Source: Sphagnum magellanicum (lineage: Eukaryota > Streptophyta > Sphagnopsida > Sphagnales > Sphagnaceae). Taken from it: a DNA stretch of 64,000 bases. The stretch lies in the NCBI GenBank assembly GCA_021904315.1, contig CM038908.1:13102501-13166500 (forward strand). Reading direction: 5' to 3'. Under the pieces are notes generated by a model. The model worked only from the letters and a program-made list of their open reading frames with translations. It made no database searches and was not told the DNA's origin. Positions 22,481-36,600 of this stretch are shown here, in pieces; the stretch's first letter is position 1, and every line of letters starts with the position of its first letter. The translations under genes and the position numbers were made by a program.

Positions 22481-25400
22481 TGTGTTATTTCAACAATGTT
22501 TGGTTGATGTTTTTGATTTTAAAAAAAAACTTTTCTTTTCAAAGAACTGTCCGTGGCCACTGTCCATCCGAAGTCACTGTCACAGACAGACCAAGTGAAT
22601 TAATATATATGATTCTTCTACATTTTAGTGTAGGCAAAATTACACCCAGGCCTTCCTAATACACTTGGAAAATCCGACAAGGTCGTTGTGAGTAGTAGGC
22701 ACTTCCAATTAGGGTCAGAGAAACCTAGACTTCACTAACTAAAAACTAAGTAGTACCAAAACTAGGCAAACCATGCAGCAAGTGCCAGGGAGGAAACGCA
22801 GCGACACGGTAGGTCGAAAAGATGGATGGGTAGGTATATATTAATTGAGCAAACCCCCAAGTCAGCCAGAAGAGCTACCTACTAAACCCCTTCTTTCAAT
22901 CAATGTACATGAATAATTGAAAGAAATGCCAGTTGTGGAAAATTTTGGCTTTGGGTGACAACAGCGTCAATGCCCACCATACAAAATCTTGTTTACTAGG
23001 TACCTACCTACTAGGGATTACTTAGGCTGCGGCCTAGTTGGTAACAAGGGTCTAAATTGGCTTTTGTTTTAATTTTTTCAAAAAAATTTAAAAATTTAAA
23101 TCAAAATTTCAATCAATTCAATTCAATTAATTATTATTAACTTAGTAGGACCTACTCAGAATCTGGTTTGGCGGGTGGGTTAGTGTGGTGTGTTGTAGGT
23201 TTATGCATTGGAGTGTGCATCAATTTATAGGGGGACCATTTAGGAAGGAGAGTGCACTAGTGTTTTAGTCACAAGTTTTATACATGTTTCACATTGTGTT
23301 GTGTCTCAAATTTTGAGTACCCTCCCTAACTTACAAAAAACTATAAAAATGGTGTCAATTCAAAACATGGTATTTGTTTATTCATTTGGAGGTAAATTCA
23401 GTTAATACCATAGTAATTGGAGGCCTGGCAGCTTCAACATTAATTATATTATTTTCAGAAATGTTCAAATTGTGAAACAAAAAGTTGGGAAGGAAATATT
23501 GAATCTTCAAGAATATTCTATTTTGAAAATGAGAATTTTAATATTAATTAATTATTGGACAGATACCTGTCGAAGACGCCAACATATGTCATATTTGGAG
23601 AGATATTAAGCCCATGATAAATCTTTAAATTTTTTACTGTTTAATTACATTGAATGTTGAAGAATAAATGGACTGGCAACTTACTAAGGCATATATGTTG
23701 AAATTATCTGTCCTTTTTCTCAATTAAAGAAAGTGATAGATTACAACACACTTGAGTTGGAGAAGGAAAAGCACATAAGAATAATATTTGCTTAAATTCC
23801 TTCCTTTGATCACACACCATTTTCTGAAATTCCTATGACCAGTAAGATTAAGCTTAATGATGTTGAAAGTATTAGAACCTTGCATGTGTTCTGAAATGGG
23901 TTATAGCTCTAGTGTGAAAAAATATGCACAAATACCTGGGTATACAAGGTTTGTTGGATAGGCTTGTGACTAGGTGTATAAAAAAAGGCCTATGTGGTCA
24001 ATCAAGTTGTTCAAATGGGAAGCCTTGAATTGTTGCGAGTAGTTTTCTTTAGTAGACTGGCACTCAAATAGCCTCATAAGCTTTCCGTCTAGGTGTGACA
24101 AAAGCCCTAATTTGGGTCAATCAGATCAATAGAATAGGAGCCTTGATTTGTGTTAAAGAGTTGGCATGTTTGAACTAGTATTTACATGTTGCATGTTTTA
24201 TTTGCATGTGGGCCATGCAAACAAACATGCAAAGTGCAAGGAGCTTTTAGCGTATGCTTATCTGTATAGGTTTTCAACCTTGTAAGCTACTCCTCATTCT
24301 ATTAGAGAGGGTTACTGGACCATGTACATAAATGGTACATTAGGTAGTACCATTTGTTCAAGTTTAGACCTCTAAGCAATGCTAACACTTTGAGATGTAC
24401 AAACTATATTGGACAAATCCAGCTATACTCTCCATTTTCTGTGTACATCAGAAACCAATCCATCAAAATTCAGTAATCAAAGTCAACTCCAATCTTTGCT
24501 GTAATTGTCTTATTGAATGGACAAAAACAAAGCGAAAGACACGCCAAAATTAGACGCAGGTCCTCATTTCAACTGTCTCCATTGTCAAAGCTTTTATGGC
24601 AGGTGGTGGATGGGTAGGTGGGTCAGTTGGGGACCAGCAGCAGTAGGTACTAGATAGTTGCTCTGTCTTCTAAGTTCTTAAATGCAGCAAACCTCCTCCA
24701 CATGTAGTGCAAAAGAGAGGGATGTGCCAAAAGCTTCACACAACAGAGTGCAGGGTGTGTGGAATATACATTTTACATTTACTGCCTTGAACAGGCACAA
24801 TTGGTTTACTAGAGAACGAGTGGCTCATCACATACTGGCTCTGCCCTTTGAACCACATCCTTAAGGATGATGAATACTCGACATATTAAATTGGAAACAC
24901 ACTGTGGTTAGCATGGTCCAAGTGGATCCCTGAGTTATGCTGGAATTGTTTCTATAGTGGACTCCACGACTTACATCTTGTATATTCAGATCCTCCACCT
25001 CTTTTATAAGAGAGCATATCCCCAAGATTTACAACCCATCAGTACTTGAAAAAATTTGAAAAACTTTAATATTGACATCAAGTTTGTTAATAATTCTGAC
25101 ATAAAAAAGAATGATTTTGCATTCAAAGATCAAAAAAAGATGCAAAACAAAGAAACTCAAAAATTTGGACAAATCACTAGCACTACTAAATTTTGGAATG
25201 TGTTTAGCAAGGGCATTGAGTAAAGTCCTCTTTGCATTCATTCCATCTAGATCTTTGTTGGTAGCTGATTTCATACATGCAGCTCCCACATTTCCTTCTA
25301 GTTGTTGGCCTGTTGCCCTAGAAGACAGAAAAGAGGACCACTTATTTTCAAGACAAGGCATTGGACCATTGCATCAACCTTATGTGGCTACCAATGTTGT

Positions 25401-25640
25401 CAAAACTAACTGTGCATAATTAGGTGTAAGTGCAAATTGACCATAAACATAATGCCATTACCAAAACCTCAATAAATATCAAAGCTAGTTCTACCAAAAT
25501 CAACTCATGCACAAGCACTAACTTAATACATATGACTAATCAAGTAGCTAATTGGGCACAAAAATTCAAATTTGTGATGAACAAGTTTGAGCTCTTACAC
25601 ATAGTCAATTAAAAGACTAATTTTTTCCTTTGCTGGCTCA
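22481..25640. other. AT-rich intergenic stretch
   Basis: No supported gene. Two diverged copies of a ~70-bp segment (near 23965-24030 and 24090-24160, each with 'ctaggtgt...aaaagcc...gtcaatca.....gccttga.ttg') are visible. A 110-codon minus-strand frame at 25361-25029 (starting PCLENKWSSFLSS) has no recognisable domain; it could be a remnant related to the decayed gene that follows. Confidence 0.5.
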
Positions 25641-28600
25641 ATTTTTAGCGTGCGACTCTGGTAGTTTTTGCAACAGAAACCCTATCATTGATGGGCTTTT
25701 TAGTGCTAGTTCCCTTCTTTGATGGTGATCCCAATTTTTCATTCCTAGGTCTACCTCTCGTAGTTGTCTGCTTGCAAACAATAGAACCCTTTTTTTTTAG
25801 AGGGTGGTTCATGAACATTTTCATTACCCTCTAATTCTTCCTCCTCTTCATACTCACTTGGTTCTAATTCTTCATGCTCATCACCATTTCCATCATGGGC
25901 ATCTTCTTTGTTTGTTTCATGGCCAGATTCTCCACAAGGCTTCATCAACGCCTTCTTTACATTGGAAGTTTTTGCACATTGCTGAGCCTCTTGCTTTTGG
26001 GCAGAACTTGACATTTCTTGGCCAACTTTGCATTACTTGTACTGTTCACTTTAGAATCTGCTGCCCCCTTGTTGGGCAAAGTTGTCAAATGAATACTGCC
26101 CACACTTGGAAGTGTAGGTAGGGCTTGCAATTAGAGGCTGGAATTGTCCAGCTTTCTTCCCTGATGGATGTGTGTTTGCAAATGACATTGAAGCACACTC
26201 TTGCTGATGTATGGTAGAAAACCTTGCAAAATAGATCATTACATCAGAATTAAAAAAATATCATTATACACAATTCATGGAAAACACATACATCATGCCT
26301 ACATGTAGTGACAACAAGTATAATAAAAGGATGAAAGCACACTAAGGTGTAACACTTTTAGACACATGTGGAAGTCCATAATTGCATAAATTAACACTGC
26401 AAAGGTAGTGTGAAGGAAGCATACCTTGAATCACACAAGTCATTTTATAAGTTATAAATAAAAATTTATTATGACAAAAAATTTCAATCCTAGTTTATTA
26501 TATGGAGACCTTAAATTTGAGAAATGAGCTTCTAAACTATTATTTTCATTTAATAAAGGACTTACTAATAAAAAACCATAATTCAAGGTACATAGAAAAT
26601 TTTGGTTATCAAAATCCTTCCAAAACGTCTTCCTTGATATCAATGTTATCACATCATATTGCCATTGAGTGCTTTACTCATCAAAAAAAAAAAGGAAGGT
26701 GCATGGAATCCATACTCATTAATTATGGATTGTTACAAGTTTTTGGATACTCCTTTGAAAAGTCCATTATGTTATGGCTATTCAAAAATTATCCATGAAA
26801 TTCATACAATATGATTACATTATATATAACATTGTAGTGTTGAGACCTTTTTTATTTTAATTGATTATATTTAATCACATGGCCAATTACAAATCTCAAA
26901 ATCTTACAAAAACTTCCTTGTGACAACATTTTATGGACAATACATAATGTGCTTTCACCCAAAAGTGACCTGAATTACACACAAAAGTTACAAAAAGTAC
27001 TTGAAGTAAACATGCTATGAAAAATTATAGACTCCATTCAAACCCAATAAACAAATTTACACAACTAGTCAATAATAATTACCTGTGTAGACTATATGTG
27101 CATTTCAATAGACTTTCAAAGGACTTTGCAGTCCATCCATTATAATGAAATGACATCAAACTTCATAGGCATATACATATACAAGTCTAAGGTCAATACA
27201 CAAAGGAATTGGTCTTTCACACAAACAATTTCAATATTTTATAATCCATCCATTGCAACACATAGACTTAGCATAATCTATCTTAGCACATAGTGTCTCA
27301 ACACATGGATTGTCTCAACATTTTATAATCAAGATCCATTAACATATAATTAATACATTATGAATCCCCATAAGAATAAGTAAAATAACTCAATAGTCAA
27401 TATGTAAGTATAGATGTATACTCACATAGACTATCAATCATTCTATAGTATGTATCCATAAACACATTAATACATTTAGATTCCATAAGCATACATATAC
27501 AACAAGTCAATGTTCATTGGACCTATAAAGATAATGTGCTCACACATATATAATCTAAGATTGTACATACATATAGATTGTTAAAGGACTCTACAGTCCA
27601 TCCATCATTTTATTTATACATTCCAACTCCATAATTACATATACAAAAGAAATGAAGATCACTATTTATGGAGACAATGTACATGCATAAATTATCAAAA
27701 CATTATATAATCCATCAATTATCACTTTAATACATTCAAACAACATACTTGCATATAGAAATTTTTAGAACCAATATTTATGGAGATTATGTATTCATAC
27801 AAACTATCCAAGGACTCTGTAGTCCATCCATTACCACATTAGTACATTTAGACTACATGCTTGCACATTAAAAAAAAAAAAAAAAAACCATTATCTATAG
27901 AGATAATGTACTCACACAAACTTTCCAAGGACTTTGCAATCCATCCATTACCACATTAATGCATTTAGACTACATATATGATTACACATATAACCTGGGT
28001 GAAAAGCCACTATCTATAGAAATAATGTATTAACACAAAATTTTCAAGGATTCTATAGTACATCCATTACCACATTAACATATTTAGACTCCATGCTTGC
28101 ACATATAAAAGAAATCAAGAGCCACTATCTAAAGATATCATGTACTCAAATAACTTTTCAAAGCATTATGTAGTCCAACCATTAACACATCTATACATGT
28201 AAAGTGCAAAAGGAGGGACAAAAATGCAACATGCAAGCAAGATTTACACATACACATCACAACTATAAAGTCATCAAACTTCTTTGGTGACTACTATACA
28301 TTTAAGTGAACCATTTGACAAAAAAAAGTCATGTTGTGAACACAATTCATACAATTTCCATTATAAAAATTATTTCCATTTAATATTAAAGATTTTTTTT
28401 TACTACAGGTACAAGTTGAAAATGTAGAAGTTGGTAAGAATTAAACGCACCTGAGTTGTTGGCCACTTCATAAATGGTAGTGCATTTCTAACCTCTAATC
28501 TCCATGTTATCAAGCCACAGTTTTCTTATACCATTATAAAACCACCAACTATTATGCATTTCTTCAACACATAATGAATCCACACACTTTGTGGATGTGT

Positions 28601-30057
28601 TGAAATGGACCATTGCACACCATGGATGATGAAGGTGTTTGTAAGATGTTAAGGTCTCTACCCATATTCATTCAAATGACAAACCACAAAATGAACAACC
28701 ACCTACCCAAATGTAATATTAGAAATCACTTACATCAATTGTGGTTGTAAATTGGGAAGGAAGAGGGATGCTCAATGATGCTTTTAGCAAACCCCTTTAG
28801 ACCTTTCTGACAAGTGTTTGCACACCAGTCTAATGCCGCTTCGCAAACTTGAGATTTTTTTGTATTTAAAAAAATTTGCTTGCTTCTCCATTAGACAATT
28901 TTGACACATGTTCATATTTTGCATTCCTTGCATTTGCTAACAACTTAAAGGCATGCACCACACCCTGTTGACTATCCATTGCCCTTTGTGTTGGTGCTTT
29001 CACTTCTATAAAGTCACCATCACCTAAATCCTTTAATTTTGTAACACATACATCTAATTGTTGTTCAGTGTCATGTAACATGTTGTTGTGATCTTCCATT
29101 TGGCTACGAGCCCACACAATTGACATCTTTGTAACTTCCTTGCCCTACTCCACCACAAATATGGATTCTTTTGCCTCTTTTAGCCTCTTTTGTGCGTACT
29201 TTATGTATTGAAGAAGCTCCTTTGAAACACCTAGATCTTAAGCACCAAAACCCCCCAAAAAACTTGTGTTATCATTTTAACCTTAAGTTTGGTCCAATTT
29301 TTGAAATGTAATGCAAGTTGTAGCAACTTGATTTCCAAAAGTTCAAAAAACTTGTGTAATTTCAACCTTCAACTTTGACAGATTAAAATGTAGTAGCTGG
29401 AAGTAAGGAAATCCATAAAAAATTCAAGCAAGATTTAGGTTTACAGTATTCATCTCCTCCTTGAGCTACAACTTGAGCTCGAAAGTCCTCATGTTTCAAA
29501 TCATCAAATTCACTATTGGCAACTTCATCATCACTAAACAAAGAGTTTGTATTTGCAGATGCATTGGATGCACATGACTTGCACCTTTGTTCTTCAACAT
29601 ATGTCCATTTAGCATATCTTGCCCAATTCATCTTCTATTGTTTCTGCTCATAAACAATTCTTTTTTCCATTCCAAATGAAATGAGTGGTGAAGCTGGAAC
29701 ATAGGGTTTTTTATGAACAATCATGAACAAGGTTTCAACCTTTGCTATCACCACAAGGTCTTCACAATGAGTATAACTATAACCATTTCAGTTCACAATA
29801 GGACCAAAAACCTTTGTGACCTCTTCTAAACTCAAGTCTCTTGGAATCTTGATGCACTTGGGATTTAGACCCTCACAACACAAACCATATTTTTCAACAA
29901 AATCTTTTGTGAATAGAGGTTTCCCATTTGACAATTTTGGCACTTTGCAATAAAGAGGTGTAGTAAACCTAGTGCGATGACCATGTTCCCCTTCAAGTTT
30001 GATTTTTCAAGGGCGTGTGATCTCATTCCTCAAAGGTGTGGGCAAAAAAATGGCCAT
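25640..30057 (-). pseudogene. Decayed multi-exon gene of unknown family with acidic tract and AT-hook-like tail
   Basis: Four blocks of protein-like sequence on the minus strand look like exons. Block A (30057 to ~29430) has a Cys-containing region (EKYGLCCEGLNPKC) and MNWARYAKWTYVEE. Block B (~29240-28745) is helical (KLKDLGDGDFIEVKAPTQ, then CEAALDWCANTCQKG). Block C (~28635-28450) has EEMHNSWWFYNGIRKLW. Block D (~26240-25640) has an acidic run (HEELEPSEYEEEEELEG) followed, after a shift of frame in an A-run, by RGRPRNEK, which resembles an AT-hook. Several in-frame stops and at least two frame changes break it. Plausible splice sites bound some blocks, but I have not fixed them all. I do not recognise the family. 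It could be a lost nuclear protein gene or part of a DNA transposon; AT-hooks occur in both. Confidence 0.5.
27095..28200. repeat. Satellite-like degenerate tandem array, ~116-bp unit, about ten copies
   Basis: The anchor 'ggactctgtagtccatccattaccaca' recurs in degraded form near 27121, 27235, 27450, 27583, 27695, 27811, 27930, 28049 and 28165. Between anchors lie 'acatttagactacatgcttgcacat', 'ccactatctatagagataatgtactcacac' versions. Spacing is mostly 112-134 bp. The array fills most of the interval between blocks C and D of the decayed gene, in the position of its large intron. Confidence 0.85.
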
Positions 30058-30640
30058 ATCTTTCCTTACAATACATGTATAGGTCATGTGTCCTTAGTGG
30101 GTATAATTAATACGTGTAAACAATATTAAAACTAACTACACATTAAGAACACTGAAAATTGTTTGATGACTTCCTCATGTAAAGTTAAAACATGTGGAGC
30201 TGGAACATCAATGAGAGAATTGTAAAATTGCCGTGCACAAACATGAAAAAAGTTGTGACTGCACGTTTGTGTCATTTATGCATGGCAAGGTTGAAATTTG
30301 AATTACATGGACCTTTCCTAGTGTAGATGGATGGCTAGGATTAAAACTACTATGTGATCCAACAAGATATAATTCTTAGGCTCAACAATAAAAAATTGAA
30401 AAAGGACTTAAAAAAGGATTACTAATTTGCCAAAACTGATCCACCATAGTATGGTTTTAACCTTGTATGAATGCCTTGGTTTTATTGTGTGGCAGTAGGT
30501 ATAGAAAGGATATTGTGAAAATTTTTGTTTATTTTTTAAATTATAGATTTAGAATTGGTGAGGAAATTTTGTGAGGGATTAAATAATTGTAAGGATTTAA
30601 ATTTGTGGCAATGTTTCCCCCCCAAGGATGAGTAGTAGAA
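30058..30640. other. Short intergenic gap between two decayed genes
   Basis: AT-rich. No domain or repeat recognised. It separates the minus-strand decayed gene from the plus-strand gypsy remnant in head-to-head arrangement. Confidence 0.5.
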
Positions 30641-33600
30641 TGGTGACAAACATAAATTGAATAGTAACCCAAAGTTTGCAGAAACAATTAGACTAGGTAG
30701 CCATGCAACAAAATGAAGACGAAAATGTAGTAGAAAGAGAACTGCCATTTGCAAGTGATGTAACGCAATTTCATACTCTTGCAAGAATACCATACACCAT
30801 GCCAAGAATACCTAGGATAGAGGAGTAGCTTGTAAGGTATGGGATGCCGTTTGTAGTAGTTATGGAACTTCAGGAAACATACACTAGCAGAACAATGAGG
30901 CGACCCAATGTTTGAATGAAGCTCCTATTAAAGGCAGAACCTCCAAAAGTTGAACCAGAGGGATGGGGAGATAATGCATTCAAGGTTACCTGTGCATATC
31001 TACAACGAAAAGAATGGGAAAGAACAAAGATGAGTCTGTCAACCCAAAGACATGGCACTTTGTATAGATCTAATGTGATATTACATACATCTCAACAATT
31101 ATAGAGAGGGATGGAGACAAGATCCATTGACAAAGGCTCTGCTTAGTAATTTGTTTCACTTCAATACCAATAACACCATGAAGAATGGGATGAAGACTTG
31201 GACAACGATGAAGTTGAACAAGTGTTACCACAATATGTTAAAATTATATTATAAAGTGAGGATTTAAAGAAATAGGCTTTTGTAATAAAAACAATGTATT
31301 AAATCAAGGAGGAACATCGAACTAAACATAACACTCAACCAATCATGATTGTTGGTATTAAAATATGACAGGTGGATCGAATGAATGTATTACAAACCCG
31401 TGAGTCCAAGATCAGACTCAACTATCAACATCAATTATTACCAAGAGAACAAATTTGGAGTAGATCTAGTCAAAATGCAGATTGACATTATAGGATCACC
31501 ATTAGTTACTGTAGTTTCTACATATAGGAAGATCATTCATTCATAGATTGTCTATTTATTGAACGAGATGTATGAGATGCAATGATTAATCATTTCCATA
31601 TTCAAGCACAAAATCACCAGAATCTAGAAGATGATCATAACCTGTTGGTTATTCCACAATACATGGTAACAATAACACAATTGCAAAACTACAAAAATTT
31701 ATGTAGCACCATTAAGCATGGTGATGTATGGAGGACACTTTTAGAGGGTTTAAAATAGCCCAATTCACCAAGCCATGTCATTTCGTGTTAGAAAGAGTAA
31801 GGATGATTACTAACCATCTTGCTTTAAACCACATTTGACTTACAATTCTTAGAAGTACATAATTTGTGTTTGGAGTAAGGAATATAATAGGGTAAATGCA
31901 AGGTAAAGTGACTCATTTTTTACATTGTAAACTTGATTTTTGCAAGTATTTTGTGTTAATTGTTTATGGAGTGTAGTCACAATAACATGTAACATAGCAA
32001 GTGTAATGTTTGTTTGGCTTTTTCATATTTTTAAATCATAAATTAATTTGATTTTCAAATTATAAGATTTTTTTATATAATTATATTTGTAATATATCAT
32101 GGGAACATGTGAATTAATTTGAAATTAATCCAATAAGTAAACAATTAACAAAAGCACTCATTAAACATTGTAACGCTTATTGTTAAAAAGTAAAAGGATT
32201 TGTAAATGGATTTGAATTTTTTAAATGAATTTTTTTTCCAAATTTTTAACATAAACCTTGATATAGTATGAATTTTTTAAAAAAAAAATTAAAAGATTTT
32301 TTCGAAGATTTTTTTGAGAATATTCCAATCATGAAAGTAATAAAAAAGCAAGCATGTGTGGCTTGTGTTATCCTATTTGCACCCTATGGTGAATGATTTT
32401 ATTTTAAATACATTGAATGATAAGTCATTCTAGATTAACAACTTGATTATGAAGCCATTTACACAATTATTTTTTGAAAGTAATGCATTATTTATAAATA
32501 GTGGACTTTTGAAAAAAACATTAAATTAGTCAATTGACTAGATTGTTAAAAAAATCAAGAATTCATATTGAATTCCATTCCAAATTATTTATTGTGGTTA
32601 AACATGGGTTGAAAAATTAAATCATAAAGTTAATTATGAAATCATATTTTGTGAAACCTTAACCAAATGGTGGTTATGAAGTTTTGAATGGTCAAAATTG
32701 AACCTTGTTTTCAAAAGTCCTTTTGAATTGAATTATTTTTGTTTTAATTTTGTCCCCCATGGGTACATAATTGGGATACTTAAATGGGCTTTTATTCTTA
32801 TGGACTTTATGGGTTTTTCTTTTAGGATTTTCAAAGTGATTTCACCATACCAGCTAACAACCATATTTTTCAGCATGGGTTTGATTTAGTTTTAAAAGGT
32901 TTCCTAAGTGACTAAAACTAAAATAATCAAAGATTACACTAATGAAAACCTTAGGAATTGAAACCATATCCACATGGATCATTTATAAAAACTTGTTGCG
33001 ATTTTTATGAAAGTTATATTTGCTTAAAATGAGCCACTAAACTATGCATTTACCCAACATTATCAGATCCCACAATGTTAAACAACAATGGCATACAAAT
33101 GCATGAAGACTAATATCACAATTTCTTACAACAATTAGTAATGGGGTATAAGAAGTTCTTGTGACAATTGCACACCCAACCATATTTGTGCCCATAACTT
33201 TGGTCAGATATCTAATATCTACAAGGAATGATGGAATCCATGTAATACTACAATAGAGTTCATATAAAACTTCTTGAAAGCTTAAAAGTAAACCATTATA
33301 ATGGTTTTAAATCAATACCTATAAATTATGGTGCCAAAAAACCTATAATAGTAGACCTTGATGTGGAAATACAAGTAAATTTATTATCAAAGACACCTTT
33401 TCACAAAACAATTATTACTAAATTTGTCATTAGACTTAGGAAACGATCCCCCATAACCCCTAAGAGGTGTTATAGTAGGAGTTGTGCAATGTGTAGTACT
33501 CTTTCAGGAAACCACTAAATTATCCTAAGTATAAAAAAGATTTTGATTCGGATGCTCATGTATAAGTATTCAAAGTTATTATCAATTAAAGCTGACAATG

Positions 33601-36600
33601 AAACAATAGATGAGGAAATAGTTAATTTGTTCAATTTTACATTGAGAGATAACACTTATAAGCTAAATTAGGATTACCTAAGCCAAAACCTACTCCTTAT
33701 AATTTGTGGATGGTAGATAAAACTACAACCAAACTAGTAGGATTGATTAAGGATCTAAGGATGTATGTTCATAGCATACCATACATAGCTACATTTACAG
33801 TCTTACAAAACATTGTTGTAGTTCCAATTATTCCATGTTGCTTGGTAGACCTTGGTTTAGAGATGTTAAAGTAGCACATGATTGGGGAATAACATGATCA
33901 CAATACAAGGGAATGGTATAGTTTGAACCATAGTTGTGATTAAACACTTGGGCACTAACTTGAAAAGACTAAAGGTTTTCCTGTGCTTTGGTTATTAGAA
34001 TGGCATTACAGATGAAGAAGAAGATCTAATGTTTGTTAATGAACTTGAACTATTTTTTATTGGTACAATTAGTTTGCCATTAGAAAATCTAGAATAGTGG
34101 TAGTTAATACAATTTAGATTGAGAGAACTATAAAAACTATAGATTCCAGAGCAAAGCCTTCTTGTGATTTCAAAAGTAGTGCTTAAACCGTTTTGGATAA
34201 GAAACCTAAGGTTAAATTAGAAGATAAGGTGTATCCTGAAACCTATTATCACCACACCCTAGGTCAAGTGCAAGTTGATGAGACACCAATGAAGGTTCAA
34301 GTATAAGAACTATAGATTATGGGTTGGACCTTAATAGAAGAACAACAATATTGATCAATTTGGAAACAATAGAAAATCCTTAGACAATCAAGGTGAATGT
34401 AGCTCAATTGACATGGAAGAACATGAATTCTTTGAAGAAATTGTTATTAAAATACAAGGACATGTTTCCATGGACTTAAAAAGACTTGAAAAGTATACCT
34501 CCGGAATTGGCACAACATCGTATTGAGTTGGATAAATCAATTCCACCATCACATCAAGCTAGGTACAAAATGAATCCAAATTATGTTGTAGCTATTAAGT
34601 AGGATATAGACAAATTGTTAACACCATGATTTATCCAACCTATAGAATAAGCCACATGGTTATCACTAATTGTGGTAGTACCCAAGAAGAATGGAAAACT
34701 CAAAATCTATGTAAATTTCAGAAAATTGAATGTAACTACTAAGAAAGATCCTTACCCTTTGCCATTCATAGATGAAGTTCCAAATACAATTGTAGGGCAT
34801 GATGTTTATTCCTGTTTAAACGGATATTCTAGATATCACCAAGTATCTATAACACTAGAGGATAGATACAAAACAACCTTTGTAACAAATTGGGGAGCTT
34901 TTACTTGGGTAGTAATGAAGTTTGGAATAAAAAATGGACCTACCACTTATTAAAGGGTAGTGAGCAGAATTTTCAAAAATTATTTAGACAAATTCATGAA
35001 AATCTTTCTGGATGATTTAATTGTCTATAGTGATATGGACATTCATTTGCAAAAACTCAAACCATGCTTTCAAAAGTGCAAGGAATTTGGGATTAGTTTA
35101 AACCCAAATAAACGTGCCTTTATGGTATTTTTAGGGATGATACTTGGGTTTATTTTTTCCAAAGAAGGTAAATTACTAAATCCTAAGAAAATCCAAGCCA
35201 TAGTTTAGATGCATGTACCCACGAATCCATAATAGATTTAGGTGTTCAATGAAATGGTTCAATTCTATAGATACATCATCAAGAATTTTGCATTCATAAT
35301 GGTTGTAATTACCAAACTCATGAGGAAGACATAACAATTTTTGTGGACTTCAAAATGTCAGGCAGCATGGGAATTAATTAAATAGAATATGTAGAAGCAC
35401 TTATTTTAATATTTCCTAATTGGGATGTTGAGTTTCATGTGCATACATATGCATTTGTTTTAGTTACACGTGCCATGTTAGCCTAGATTTAATAGGAAAA
35501 CATGACCAGCTTGTTGTTTATGTTTTTAAATTATTAAACAATGTTGAAAAGAACTATAATACCACAAAATGTGAAGCATTAGTGATGGTATTTAAATTGC
35601 ATAACTTCATACATTACCTGTTGGGTAACAAGTTTGTTTTTTATGTAGATCATATGGTTTTGGTCTATCTAGTAAACAAACCACATGTCTCAAGACGTAT
35701 TACTAAATGGTTACAACTATTTTTGGAATATGAGTTTATTGTAGTATACAAACTAGGCCATACACATGTAGTAGTCAATGCATTATTTAGACTCTCGAAC
35801 AATACAAAACTGACTAGGGTACTTGATAAAACTATACATGTCTCACTATTCATGTTATAACTAGTATGGTTGGAAGAGGTAAAAAATTATTTGCAGATAA
35901 ACAAATGTTTAGGATACTGACCAATACACAAAAACAATGGTTGACAAGAATAACAAGACCTTTTACTTTATAAAAAGGTATCTTGTATCGCATGGGTCAA
36001 GATGTCCAACAAATTTAGACATTGTGTAACCATAGATGAAGCACATACGATGTTATGGGAGTTTCATGAAGGATTTGGTGGAGGCCATTTTGTTGCAGAC
36101 ATCACTACCAAGAAGATTTTTGATGCAGGATATTGGTGGCCCAAGTTATTTCATGATGTTTTTGAAGTTTGCAAATCTTGTGATGCATGTTAAAGAGTTA
36201 AAGGTTTAATAATGCAAAGTTTGGTTAAATTGGTTACAACTTTACCAAAGGAACCATTTGTGAAATGGGGATTGGATTTTGTTGGACTAATCAAACTTAC
36301 AAGATAGTTTACAAGTAACAAGTACATTTTTGTAGCTAGCCACAAATTATGCTACCAAATGGGTGGAGGTTAAAGCACTTAGAACTAACATTGTTGCTGT
36401 CACAACAAAGTGACTGTATGAGTGTATTTTAATTAGGTTAGGCTATCCATTAACCCTAGTAATGGACCAGGGAGTTCATTTCATCAATGATATTATTAAG
36501 TATCTTAGTGATCATTTTTGTTAAAACAAGTGAGTTCTACTACCTATTATCCACAAGGAAATGGACAGGCAAAATCAACTAACAAGTTCATTCTTAATCT

